A stretch of 56,435 nt of DNA from Candidatus Thalassarchaeaceae archaeon (GTDB lineage: Archaea; Thermoplasmatota; Poseidoniia; Poseidoniales; Thalassarchaeaceae): positions 1 to 56,435 of the forward strand of contig JASMLH010000007.1 of the NCBI GenBank assembly GCA_030748775.1, written 5' to 3'. The position numbers were made by a program, and so were the translations under genes. Positions within the stretch are counted from its first letter, which is position 1; every line of letters starts with the position of its first letter. Below, one piece after another: positions 34,372 to 44,060 of the stretch. The notes beneath the pieces were generated by a model. The model did no database searches and was not told where the DNA came from. It saw only the letters and a list, made by a program, of their open reading frames with translations.

Positions 34372-35343
34372 ATGAGGGACCCAGTTGTTGCCGCAGTGGG
34401 TTCTCTTTCGGAAAACTTTGGCATTACGGAAATTTCAATGCAGCTATTTATCGGCGCTTTGGGGCTGGCCCTACTAGGTATTGCATTTCATAGTAAATCG
34501 GAGGACAAATCTAGAGTCGTGTCGGTAATTGGCTGGCCACTAATTGGCCTGTTCTTCTATCTGTATTCGAGTCACTATGTGGAGATTGCCGATCCCGTAC
34601 TTATTCTGATGACTGCGGGGGCACTTCCAGCTGGCTTCGCAATGGCATATTGGGAATGGAGGACATTGGATGGAGCCTCAGACACGCTTGTTTGGCTCAG
34701 GGGTTGCGTCGTATGGTCGATGGTTCCATACTACCTTGTTTATGGAGTTCCCAACCTGAACATGGCGTTCGTCCAATTCACAGCAATAAGCGCAGAATGG
34801 ATGCTTGAATTCGCTGGATTGGGTGGATATGAAATCGGCACCATGATGATTGAGAAGGGAAGCGGGGCGGAAATTCCTGTTTCGGAATGGGAAGGAAACA
34901 GGTGGGTTCTTAGTGAGCCACTGGGGGAAGGAGGATTCTATGCACCAATGATCAGCGATGATGGTAATGAGGTCGTGTATTTCGTGCTGGCATGTTCGGC
35001 ATTGCAATCTATGGCAGTTTTCATCGGTGCGATAGTTGCCCTAAACTCAGTTCATTGGAAGAGGCGGGCACGAGCCCTGTTAATTGCCATCCCCACCATC
35101 CACATCCTCAACGTTTTCAGGAATGCAGGGATTGTTTGGCTTACTGACACCTACCGGGAGTGGGCCCTTTTCGGAATTGGAATGTTTGACTTTGCACACA
35201 GCTACGCTGCCAAAGCAGTCAGCTTGTTCGCCATGTTCCTCATGGCCATAGCACTATTCGACCTCCTTCCCGAGCTACATAGGCACATAATGAATGTCCT
35301 GAATCCGATTATGGGGAAGAAGCGGCAGTCCTCTGAAGGTTAA
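34372..35343 (+). CDS. artA: Archaeosortase (ArtA-like)
   Basis: Membrane transpeptidase-like enzyme of the exosortase/archaeosortase family, which processes PGF-CTERM proteins at the cell surface. The 323 residues form about eight membrane segments. The Cys-Arg-His catalytic set is visible: Cys208 in VLACSALQS, Arg250 in LNVFRNAG, His276 in DFAHSYAAK. The GGGG-purine-rich GGGGAAGGGGG before the ATG may be its ribosome-binding site. A matching PGF-CTERM protein lies at 54.8 kb. Its TAA and the Lhr stop share the palindrome TTAA. Confidence 0.9.
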   Translation: MRDPVVAAVGSLSENFGITEISMQLFIGALGLALLGIAFHSKSEDKSRVVSVIGWPLIGLFFYLYSSHYVEIADPVLILMTAGALPAGFAMAYWEWRTLDGASDTLVWLRGCVVWSMVPYYLVYGVPNLNMAFVQFTAISAEWMLEFAGLGGYEIGTMMIEKGSGAEIPVSEWEGNRWVLSEPLGEGGFYAPMISDDGNEVVYFVLACSALQSMAVFIGAIVALNSVHWKRRARALLIAIPTIHILNVFRNAGIVWLTDTYREWALFGIGMFDFAHSYAAKAVSLFAMFLMAIALFDLLPELHRHIMNVLNPIMGKKRQSSEG

Positions 35344-38300
35344 ATCATCCTAGATCTGATTCTGTCGTAGAGTTTTCCGGTCAATGGCATGTCGTGCTCC
35401 CAGGCAAACTCTTTCATTACACGAATTGCCTCCTTCTCAAGCTCAGAGTCCCCCACGAAGTCAGTGATCTCAATGGTGTCATTCCTAGTGTTTGCCTTGA
35501 ATGCCGCAATTGGCTCCTCCCTGTGAAAAACCAAGTATGCAGACCCGAAGCCGAATCTCTCCCTGAGTAGGCTTCCGAAATAGTGAATGAGTGGATCAGA
35601 GGGAGGAATGACAAGGTCTCTTGAGGTCTTTAGTGTCCCCAGACTCTCTAGCATGTCCAGCCTCCCCCAACAAATGTCCTGAAGATCGTCAACTAGGAAG
35701 CCCTTGATTAGAGTCCCGTCCTCTTCAAACTCGTGCATCACGTCACTTATCTCTTCGGGAGAAAATGAGGAGCCTGCAAGCCTCTCCAACTGCCTCAGAG
35801 AGATGACTGGATAGTCCTGAACCAACTCCCTCAGGTAGTCTCGCTTGATGTCCCACAAATCCACCTTGGGAAGTGGCTCAACAGTCTTGAACCCACCTCT
35901 GTAGTCCTGAATCAGGTGACCGCTCCTAACCAGGGGCGAGATTAATTTCCTAAACTCGGATCTCTTCATGGCATTCCTCTCCATGTATAGGTCAGGATCG
36001 TTATTATCCCTGAAGAACTGGAGAATCTCCTCGTCCTCTGATTCGGTTGGGACGTTCCTTATAGACAGGAGCCTCTGGAAATGGGGATATCTGGCCCAAA
36101 CTAGGTGACCTCGTAGATTGGAGCCCTGGTGAAGTTGGTGTGCGGCAACCATTGAGCTTAGGTTCACCCTGAACATCTCGCATCGGCCCCTGAGGGCGAA
36201 ATCGTCCCTCAACTCGATGGTGTGGTCCAGGGCCATTGTCTCGTTTTCCCATCTGCTGTTTTGATGGAGGAAGTGATGGAAGAATAGCATCCTGTTTACT
36301 TGTTTCCTTGTTCTAGGCTCGACCACACCGCCTCTGATATACCTCTCACCATCGCCCATTGAAACGAATCCAAGGTCTGAGAGGATTTTCTGGATGTTGT
36401 CATCGCAATCATGAACGGGGACTCCATTGAATGCATGGAGGACTGAAACATCTACTAGGCGGTCCCTGTAGTTCTCCAGCAGCTCCCCGAATGTTTCCTT
36501 GAAGTCGTCGAGGTAGGAGTGAGGGATATTGATGTCCTTTATCTCCAGATAGTCGTTAACTACGAACATCAAGACTCGGCCTATGGGATCGACGCCCTTG
36601 AAGACCGGGTAATACCATCCTTGTTTCAGCAGTAGCCTGACTTCCTGGATGAAGCGGCTGCTGAAGGGATCAGACTGAGAGAGGATCCGCATCTCTCTGT
36701 CTTCCTCCAATGGAGATAGGAGCCTCTCGGCGTCTTCTGGGGATGAGTAGTAGTCAGTAGGATCTGGTTGTAGGGTCACTACCCGTGCAATCTCCCCGCT
36801 TCTCTCGAGTTCTCTGAGGGATTCAGCGAGTTCCTCCACAGGTCTTGCTACGAAGAATCTGAGGGTATGGAGCCTGACTGGCCCAATTTTGGAAATTAGC
36901 TTAGATAGTGCTTCGTCGAAGGAGAGGGGCTTGACCTTTCCATGAAGCCGCCGGAATATTGCAATTGAGCGCTTCCTGTTTGGTATGTCCAAGTATTGCT
37001 TTGCCACTGCCAACTGCCTCTCGAGATTTGATAGGGCTGACTTGATACTCCGCTGGATGTGAGCGTTCTCCTTGCCCTTTGGATAGTCTGCGAAAAGGTC
37101 CGCCCTTGAGGTCCCATCATCAGATATCTTAGCAAGTAGCTCCTCCTCCAGGGGCCCAAACCATGGGTCACTCCGGAGTCCCATCAACATTGGAAGTTCC
37201 TCGCCAAGTGTGTATCCAACTCGGTTGTGTAGCAGTCTGCCATTGTAAACGTCGGAATCGTGCTTGATGTCCTTCCAGTCTCGGAATCGGTAGTTATCGA
37301 CCCTATGAAGTAGCTCTTCCCTTCTTTGGACAAGCCCGAGATTTCTAATAACGTCGGACGGTTCTTCAAAGGACTCGAATGATTTGTTCAGTATTAGTGT
37401 CTGGAGAGTCCTGTAGTCGATGACGTTTACCTGCCCCCCAGTAATTCGATATTCATCGACTCGGAGGATGAACTCGCCCTCATCGGTCTGAGTGAAGAAG
37501 CCAATTGAGACCAGGTTTCGCATTTCCATTTCCTGAAGGATGGCTTCTACCTGAGCAGACGGGAATGGAAGTCTGGAGCTCAGTGCTTCAGCAGTCTGGG
37601 GACCCTCGGAGCCAAGCATATCAAGTAGTTTTAGACGCAGGCAGTCCAATGGATCAGAAAGCCCTCTCTTCCTCCATTCCGATGCTTCTCCTCTAACGAA
37701 AGATTCACCGATCTCGTAGCTTAGGCCACCCGTGTATAGTTCTCTCAAGTCATCCATTTCTGCTGCTCCGGCAACTGCCAGGCAGCCGAGCGTCCCATGA
37801 ACCTCGGTCATTCTCATCGAGAACCATTTTCCGTCAATCTTCTCGTGACCAGTCCCTCGAACCTTGGTGATCAGCCCTCTCTCGGCTAGATCATGGACCC
37901 ATTCACGGAGAGTCTCGAATTCGATTTCCTTGAGTTTCTCGCTGTATAGCGGATGAGTAAGCTGCCTCTCCAGTCCACCTCCCATGTCCATCAAACGAAG
38001 TAGCTCATTCGCACTAGTGGGTACTGAGACCTTTGACTGGTAGTATTCACTCAGCTTCTCCTCATCCAGTTCGGTGGCTAGAGACCTGGCCCCAAGGAGG
38101 CGTCGTAGAATCTCTGGATCGACGTCCTTAATCAGGTATGCCCGGGTCCTCAGAGAAAGTAAATCCTCGAATGAAGAGATGAATAGCGTCATCCCCAATG
38201 GCGAAGGCATCTTCACTCTTCGATGAACTATCCTAACATCCTCTGTCTGCATTCTAGAGATGAAGTCTCTGAGTTGATTCATATCTAGATCCGTTGTCAG

Positions 38301-40637
38301 AATCTCGCTCATTGCCTCCCTGACAACTACGGAATCGTCCATTTTCCTATGGCGATTCATAATTTGCTCTGCCTTTTGCTGGAACTGCTTTGGACTAACC
38401 TCCTCAGCCCCAATCCTACGGGGATTAAGCATACTTCTCGATGCTACCTCTCTGAATCTCTTAGCGAATAATTGTGATTCCAACAGGTACTTGTTCAGGC
38501 TATCTTGGCTGCTGCTACTCCTGAAAACTGCCGGAATTGCAGACACTTCAATTTCATGGCTGAGCTTTGCCATGAAACCGTTCTCGTCGAATGAAAGCTC
38601 ATGAATGGCGATGTTGTCCTTCGACGCCATACCGGCGAACAAGTATCCCAAGGCTAAGTTGAATGCCCGGCCCCTGCATGTTGTCACGACATAGGTTGGC
38701 AATGGGGCCTCAACCTGCTCGACTAGGATGCAATCCTCGGAAGGTACCTGGAATGTGGTTGCAGAGTGCTCATCGAGGAACTGGGTCAACGCGTTGGCTA
38801 CTGGCTTGTTCAGGCCCAGCGCATCAGTGAGGAAAGATGTGATTCCGTGCCCAGTCCTATACTGAATCGCCAGAATCCCGAGCAATCCCATTACCTCGGC
38901 GCTCAACTCACTTGTTCTGCTCATTGCCTCGCCTGTCCATGACGGTATAGTCGGCCTGTATCCCGTAGCCGAGGTAACGTTGACCCTAGTTCCAATTACG
39001 CTTGAAACCCTGTAAGTAGAGCCCCCGAGAAGGAAAACGTCTCCATTCCTAAGGCTCGAAACGAATGATGAAGAGAGTTGTCCAACTAGAGTTCCGTCTG
39101 ATGTGAAGACCAGGTAGTTATTGTCGGGAGCGATTGTTCCGATATTGGTATAGTATATCATCTGGGCATAGCCGCGCTTTCCGAATCTATTTTCTTCCCA
39201 ATCAACCCAAATCCTCCTCTCTTCCTCCAGTAGATCCAATACTTCGATGTAGTCATCGTAAGGGAGAGCCCGGTATGGCCACGAGGCCGAAACCAGCTCG
39301 TATGCCTCATCTATATCCCACTCTCGAATAATGGTCAGGCCGATTAGAAACTGCGCTAGAACATCCAAGCAGTTTTCAGGAAATTTTAGCAGGTCCATTT
39401 TCCCCGATAGTATTCCATTCTGAAGGGCTACCACTTCGAGCAAGTCGTGTGGAGAAGTAGGCAAGAATCTAGCTCTGGGGAGTCCCCCAACCTGGTGTCC
39501 AGCACGGCCGATTCGCTGGAGAGCTGTGGCTATCGAACCCGGTGAGCCAACCTGGATTACAAGGTCGACGGACCCGATGTCTATGCCCATCTCAAGGCTG
39601 GAAGATGAGACTACACATCTCAGAAGTCCGTTCTTCAACCTCTGCTCGACATCCAATCTGATTGTCTTGTCCATCGAACCATGATGCCCCTCGACTCCGG
39701 CCAGTCCGGCAACCTTGAGCCTTTGAACGAACGTCTCTGTCATGTTCCTAGTATTTACGAAAACAAGAGTTGTAGTATGGGCCTCGACTAGTTCCTTTAT
39801 TCGATCTATGTTATGGTCAAGGATTTCCTTTACGGGAATCGATGTGAATCTCGGTGTAGGCAATATGATGTCAAGATCCAACTCCCTAGATCCAGAAATC
39901 TTTGCGATGGAGACTTTCTGTGGCTCACTATTCGACTCACGGGAATCACTGGCAACTAGGAACTCGGCGACATCCTCCAGAGGCTCCATAGTCGCGCTGA
40001 TCCCTATTCTCTGGACATCCGAGTCAACCACGGAGTCCATTAGAGCTAGGCTCAGTGATAGATGGGTCCCCCTCTTCGTAGGCACCAGAGAGTGCAGCTC
40101 GTCGACAATTAGCCACTTAAGATCGTTCAGAATTGGCCGGAATCGCTTCGAAGCAAGTGCGAGGCCTAGAGACTCGGGCGTTGTTATCAGAATGTGAGGT
40201 GGCTTTCTGAGCATCCTCTCTCTTTCCTTCTGAGGCGTATCCCCAGTCCTGAGTCCCACACTGATATCCTGGGCCCTACCAGGGAGGAATCTCTCCTTGA
40301 TTTCGTTCAGTGGACCTATCAGATTCTTCTGGATGTCATTTGCTAGTGCCTTAATCGGAGAGATGTAGACACAGTGAATAGTATCCTCAAGATTCCCTGA
40401 AATGGACTTTCTGACCAGATCGTCAATTATTGTCAAGAATGCCGTCAGAGTCTTTCCTGAACCGGTTGGAGAGCAAAGTAGTAGATGATCCCCGTCCAGA
40501 ATCCTAGGAATAGCAACCTTCTGTGGGTCGGTGAAATCTGAAAACTTGTCTATGAACCAGTTCCTAACCGGTGGAGAAAGTTTGCTTAGGATGTCCTCAG
40601 TTTCGGAGAACTCCGTAGCGTATGTTATTTCTGGCAT
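35340..40637 (-). CDS. lhr: Very large Lhr-type superfamily 2 helicase
   Basis: A 1765-residue helicase. The N-terminal half is Lhr-type: Walker A PTGSGKT (57-63), DELH (179-182), motif III SATME, motif VI RIGRAGHQVGG, then a winged helix and Lhr core domain to about residue 870. Typical archaeal Lhr proteins are about 850-950 residues; this carries about 850 further residues. They contain several winged-helix-like stretches and, near the C-terminus (VISLRQLERLAGS, IPPSDPLIHYFGSLLRERFGF), a weak resemblance to the HTH_42/YcaQ-type region of long bacterial Lhr. Lhr is linked to DNA repair. No frameshift is visible. Confidence 0.92.
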   Translation of the reverse strand: MPEITYATEFSETEDILSKLSPPVRNWFIDKFSDFTDPQKVAIPRILDGDHLLLCSPTGSGKTLTAFLTIIDDLVRKSISGNLEDTIHCVYISPIKALANDIQKNLIGPLNEIKERFLPGRAQDISVGLRTGDTPQKERERMLRKPPHILITTPESLGLALASKRFRPILNDLKWLIVDELHSLVPTKRGTHLSLSLALMDSVVDSDVQRIGISATMEPLEDVAEFLVASDSRESNSEPQKVSIAKISGSRELDLDIILPTPRFTSIPVKEILDHNIDRIKELVEAHTTTLVFVNTRNMTETFVQRLKVAGLAGVEGHHGSMDKTIRLDVEQRLKNGLLRCVVSSSSLEMGIDIGSVDLVIQVGSPGSIATALQRIGRAGHQVGGLPRARFLPTSPHDLLEVVALQNGILSGKMDLLKFPENCLDVLAQFLIGLTIIREWDIDEAYELVSASWPYRALPYDDYIEVLDLLEEERRIWVDWEENRFGKRGYAQMIYYTNIGTIAPDNNYLVFTSDGTLVGQLSSSFVSSLRNGDVFLLGGSTYRVSSVIGTRVNVTSATGYRPTIPSWTGEAMSRTSELSAEVMGLLGILAIQYRTGHGITSFLTDALGLNKPVANALTQFLDEHSATTFQVPSEDCILVEQVEAPLPTYVVTTCRGRAFNLALGYLFAGMASKDNIAIHELSFDENGFMAKLSHEIEVSAIPAVFRSSSSQDSLNKYLLESQLFAKRFREVASRSMLNPRRIGAEEVSPKQFQQKAEQIMNRHRKMDDSVVVREAMSEILTTDLDMNQLRDFISRMQTEDVRIVHRRVKMPSPLGMTLFISSFEDLLSLRTRAYLIKDVDPEILRRLLGARSLATELDEEKLSEYYQSKVSVPTSANELLRLMDMGGGLERQLTHPLYSEKLKEIEFETLREWVHDLAERGLITKVRGTGHEKIDGKWFSMRMTEVHGTLGCLAVAGAAEMDDLRELYTGGLSYEIGESFVRGEASEWRKRGLSDPLDCLRLKLLDMLGSEGPQTAEALSSRLPFPSAQVEAILQEMEMRNLVSIGFFTQTDEGEFILRVDEYRITGGQVNVIDYRTLQTLILNKSFESFEEPSDVIRNLGLVQRREELLHRVDNYRFRDWKDIKHDSDVYNGRLLHNRVGYTLGEELPMLMGLRSDPWFGPLEEELLAKISDDGTSRADLFADYPKGKENAHIQRSIKSALSNLERQLAVAKQYLDIPNRKRSIAIFRRLHGKVKPLSFDEALSKLISKIGPVRLHTLRFFVARPVEELAESLRELERSGEIARVVTLQPDPTDYYSSPEDAERLLSPLEEDREMRILSQSDPFSSRFIQEVRLLLKQGWYYPVFKGVDPIGRVLMFVVNDYLEIKDINIPHSYLDDFKETFGELLENYRDRLVDVSVLHAFNGVPVHDCDDNIQKILSDLGFVSMGDGERYIRGGVVEPRTRKQVNRMLFFHHFLHQNSRWENETMALDHTIELRDDFALRGRCEMFRVNLSSMVAAHQLHQGSNLRGHLVWARYPHFQRLLSIRNVPTESEDEEILQFFRDNNDPDLYMERNAMKRSEFRKLISPLVRSGHLIQDYRGGFKTVEPLPKVDLWDIKRDYLRELVQDYPVISLRQLERLAGSSFSPEEISDVMHEFEEDGTLIKGFLVDDLQDICWGRLDMLESLGTLKTSRDLVIPPSDPLIHYFGSLLRERFGFGSAYLVFHREEPIAAFKANTRNDTIEITDFVGDSELEKEAIRVMKEFAWEHDMPLTGKLYDRIRSRMI

Positions 40638-40809
40638 TTTTTTGGCACACCTTCGCGCTGCAGGGAATTGATGGAATAAATGAATCCTTCTCTGAAATTA
40701 TCTCTGGATTGGCCTAGTGAGTACCGTTTTGGCAATCTGGTTACTCAAATGGTCATTTCAAAGTTCAGCCTAGGATGGCTTGAAAACCACAATTGAATGT
40801 CGATGGGCG

Positions 40810-42528
40810 ATGGCCAACGAAGGTCGAATGACCAGATTAGCTTCAATGCTAAGACGCAGGGGGGTCATTCTCCCATCATTCGAGATTTATGGGGGAGTCT
40901 CTGGGCTTGTTGATTATGGCCCAGTTGGGGCGAGTATCAAAAGACGAGTAATCGATTGCTGGATAGAGCATTGGACCGGAATCCCAAATGTGAGGGAAGT
41001 TGACTCCCCTACTATCACTCCAGAACCAGTATTGGTGGCCAGCGGACATGTGGGCGAGTTCAACGACCATATGTCGGAATGCGGGGATTGTGGGGGTGTT
41101 TTCAGAAGCGATCATCTATTGTCCGGCAGTCACGATTTTCCCGATTCCCTCGATGCCTCTCAACTGGACAGCGAAATTGAAAATAATGGTGTTTGCTGTC
41201 CTAGTTGCGGTTCTAAAGAATGGAAGGGCGCAAGTCCAATGAATCTAATGTTCAGGACCAGCATAGGGGCAATGGGGAAGGCTAGACAGGCCTACATGAG
41301 GCCTGAGACTGCTCAAGGAATGTTCATGCTATACCCGGCCCTCTTCAGGCATTTCAGGCAGAAGTTGCCATTCGGGGCGGTTCAAACAGGAAGGGGTTAC
41401 AGAAACGAGATTAGCCCACGTCAGGGGATGATTAGACTACGGGAGTTCAACATGGCTGAGATGGAGTACTTCATAGATCCAGAAAGCCCACCAGAGGTTG
41501 ACTTGGGAAGTTGGGATTCCCGGGTTGTCCTAATCCCCGATCCAGAGGGTTCGTTCGCTGGAGAAAAGAAAATATCATTCGCAGAAGCATTCGATTCAGG
41601 AATCGTTAGACATCCAACCGTGGCATGGTTCCTTGCCATGACGTTGGAGTTCCTAGAAAAGGTAGGCATAGACACTGGAAAAGTCAGGTTCAGGCAGCAT
41701 GCTAGTACTGAGATGGCTCACTACGCATCGGACTGTTGGGACTGCGAATTAGCAGGGGAGCATGGTTGGGTGGAGTGTGTTGGAATAGCAAACAGGACAT
41801 GCCATGACCTAATTGCTCACCAAGAACACTCGGGGTCAAGCCAACTGAGGGGGTGGAGGGAATACGAGACGCCTCGCCAGGAAATTAGGGATACCCTTGC
41901 TCCCATAGGATCGGTGATTGGGCCGAAATTCAAAGAAAGGGCTAATGAAGTCACAAAACTGCTAGGGGATATTGTTGAGATACCTGATGAATTGCCTTTC
42001 AAACTTGAGCTTGAAGACGGTTCGATCATTGAAATTGGAGAGGATATGGTAACGAGGAGAACCGAGGAGGTGACTATTAGGGGAGAGTACTTTACCCCTC
42101 ATGTTATCGAGCCTGCATTTGGAATTGACCGGATAATTTGGCACATTCTTGACCATAACTTCAATGAGATTGAGAAGGAGGGCGAGATGTACACCATTCT
42201 ATCTCTCGAACAGTCTGTTGCACCATTCGACGTCGCAGTGCTGCCACTCTTTGATAAGGATGGGATGGGAGAAATGGCAAGGGAAATCGCTAGTGAGGTG
42301 AATTCCATCATGGGGATAACTGCAGACTTGGACACTAGCCGTTCAATTGGCAGAAGATATGCTAGGTGCGATGAGATAGGGGTCCCATGGGCCATCACCG
42401 TTGATCACACATCCCTCGAGGACGGGAGCGTGACAATCAGGAGGAGGGATGACCAGGCTCAGGTTCGAGTAGATGTGGGGGCCCTTCTAACTCATCTATC
42501 CGCTGGAGCAGTTCCAGAACTATTCTAG
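40810..42528 (+). CDS. glyS: Glycyl-tRNA synthetase, archaeal/eukaryotic type
   Basis: Class II alpha2 GlyRS. From the ATG at 40810 it is 572 residues. Motif 1 region: RRRGVILPSFEIYGGVSGLVDYGPVG. The insertion contains zinc-type cysteines (CGDCGG, CCPSCGS); motif 2 is GYRNEISPRQGMIRLREFNMAEMEYF; the C-terminal anticodon-binding domain begins VAPFDVAVLPL. An upstream TTG at 40780 adds ten residues without support. It is followed 38 bases later by rfcL. Confidence 0.95.
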   Translation: MANEGRMTRLASMLRRRGVILPSFEIYGGVSGLVDYGPVGASIKRRVIDCWIEHWTGIPNVREVDSPTITPEPVLVASGHVGEFNDHMSECGDCGGVFRSDHLLSGSHDFPDSLDASQLDSEIENNGVCCPSCGSKEWKGASPMNLMFRTSIGAMGKARQAYMRPETAQGMFMLYPALFRHFRQKLPFGAVQTGRGYRNEISPRQGMIRLREFNMAEMEYFIDPESPPEVDLGSWDSRVVLIPDPEGSFAGEKKISFAEAFDSGIVRHPTVAWFLAMTLEFLEKVGIDTGKVRFRQHASTEMAHYASDCWDCELAGEHGWVECVGIANRTCHDLIAHQEHSGSSQLRGWREYETPRQEIRDTLAPIGSVIGPKFKERANEVTKLLGDIVEIPDELPFKLELEDGSIIEIGEDMVTRRTEEVTIRGEYFTPHVIEPAFGIDRIIWHILDHNFNEIEKEGEMYTILSLEQSVAPFDVAVLPLFDKDGMGEMAREIASEVNSIMGITADLDTSRSIGRRYARCDEIGVPWAITVDHTSLEDGSVTIRRRDDQAQVRVDVGALLTHLSAGAVPELF

Positions 42529-42566
42529 GTGCCAATCTTCAAGAGTCTCCAATTCAGGTAATCGTC

Positions 42567-44060
42567 GTGGACGACTGGACTGAACGCTATCGGCCAGATT
42601 CCCTAGTCGATATCGAAGGAAACGAAGATCGGATCAGGAGGGTACGAAGCTGGATTGGGAAATGGGATTCGAGGAAGAAGCCTGCAAAGAGGGGTTTGCT
42701 CCTATCTGGGCCACCGGGTGTGGGGAAAACAACTCTGGCCCATGCTGTTGCAAAGGAAAGGGAATGGGGCGTGATCGAGCTGAATGCTTCGGAGCAGCGG
42801 AATGCTGCTGCCATCAGATCTTCCGCAACCAGGGGTTCCCAGCACATTTCATTAGGGATGTTCACAGGCGATTCTGCAAGCAATGGAAGAACCTTGATTC
42901 TTCTTGACGAAATAGACCACCTGAGCGGGGGATTTGCGAAGATCTCCGAAGAAAGAATCGATAAGAGCCTGGAAGAAAGTGGTGAATCTGGAGCCATTCT
43001 TAAGGGAGACTCGGGCGGGAAGGCTGAGTTGCTGAATCTCTTGAAAACAACCCAACAACCCGTGATAATGACATGCAACGACCCAATGAGGCTGTGGGGG
43101 AGTGGGAGTAGCTGGAGGGCTAACAGGGACAGAGTCCTTCGCCTGGCTGAGAACGTGATTTTTGACAGGGTTAGCAGCGGAGACCTCAGAAGGGTCGCGA
43201 GAAAGGTCCTGGATTCAGAAGGAATTGGAATTGACCCCTCAAGCTTGGAGGCTCTGGTCGAGGAAAACCCAGGAGATATCAGAGCCCTGGTTAAGGACCT
43301 ACAATCCCTCTCTTCTATCGAGAGTGGGCACATCGACATGAATGCGGTGAGGGCACTATCTGATGTTGCGGTGAGGGACTCGCAGATCAACGTTTTCAAT
43401 GCCCTCAGGGATGTTTATGGGAGCTCGACGGGGGCAAATGCATCTAGGATAATGATGGCTTCAGACAAGGATCCCGATGAAATGCTAGCATGGTTCGCCT
43501 GGAACAACCAATCTGCTATTGAGTCTCGCAATCTACCAAAGATTAGCCCTGCCATGTGCATGTCGGACAACGCACTGGCAACAAAATTCACCAACAGGGC
43601 ATTCAGATCCTGGTACTGGGGCTCATCACTTACTGCTCAGGCAGCAGTTGCATACTCAGAACAGCCCGGTCGGAAGGAAGCATACATCGGATACCCTGAT
43701 TTTCTGAGAAGAGGCAGTGAGTCTTGGAGGACGGGGCAGTTGGTGAGTAGGCTGGCGGAAGTCCTAGGCTCAAGCAAATCATCCGTCAGGGAAGACCTCT
43801 GGCCAAATCTGCTGGCAGTTCACGACAGAGACCTTGGGGGGAACCCGGAAAACTTTGTTGTTTCGAAGAAGATGGGTTTTGCAGCCGAAGACCACCTTTC
43901 ACTGCACGGAATTCCCAAGTCTAGTAAATCTGCGTCTTCAATCATTGAGGCGTATGAGGGAAGGCTAGAGGAAGAGGTAATTCTTTCAAAAACAGAGGAC
44001 CAGGAGAATATTGAAGATGGCTTGGGCGGGTCTCAATCGACACTCGATGGTTTCAACTAG
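42567..44060 (+). CDS. rfcL: Replication factor C large subunit
   Basis: Clamp loader subunit that opens PCNA. AAA+ ATPase with WTERYRPDSLVDIEGNE, Walker A GPPGVGKTT and Walker B LILLDEIDHL, then a lid and RFC-specific helical domain. The C-terminus QSTLDGFN is a PCNA-interacting (PIP) motif. A charged loop with Gly/Ser (EESGESGAILKGDSGGK) sits after Walker B. The start is GTG. The small subunit is not in the window. Its TAG shares the palindrome CTAG with the trkH stop on the other strand. Confidence 0.95.
   Translation: MDDWTERYRPDSLVDIEGNEDRIRRVRSWIGKWDSRKKPAKRGLLLSGPPGVGKTTLAHAVAKEREWGVIELNASEQRNAAAIRSSATRGSQHISLGMFTGDSASNGRTLILLDEIDHLSGGFAKISEERIDKSLEESGESGAILKGDSGGKAELLNLLKTTQQPVIMTCNDPMRLWGSGSSWRANRDRVLRLAENVIFDRVSSGDLRRVARKVLDSEGIGIDPSSLEALVEENPGDIRALVKDLQSLSSIESGHIDMNAVRALSDVAVRDSQINVFNALRDVYGSSTGANASRIMMASDKDPDEMLAWFAWNNQSAIESRNLPKISPAMCMSDNALATKFTNRAFRSWYWGSSLTAQAAVAYSEQPGRKEAYIGYPDFLRRGSESWRTGQLVSRLAEVLGSSKSSVREDLWPNLLAVHDRDLGGNPENFVVSKKMGFAAEDHLSLHGIPKSSKSASSIIEAYEGRLEEEVILSKTEDQENIEDGLGGSQSTLDGFN

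Noticed and set aside
40638-40809. The 172-base gap between lhr and glyS as a possible RNA gene.
   Set aside because: I see no cloverleaf or T-loop motif. It is most simply a shared divergent promoter region.
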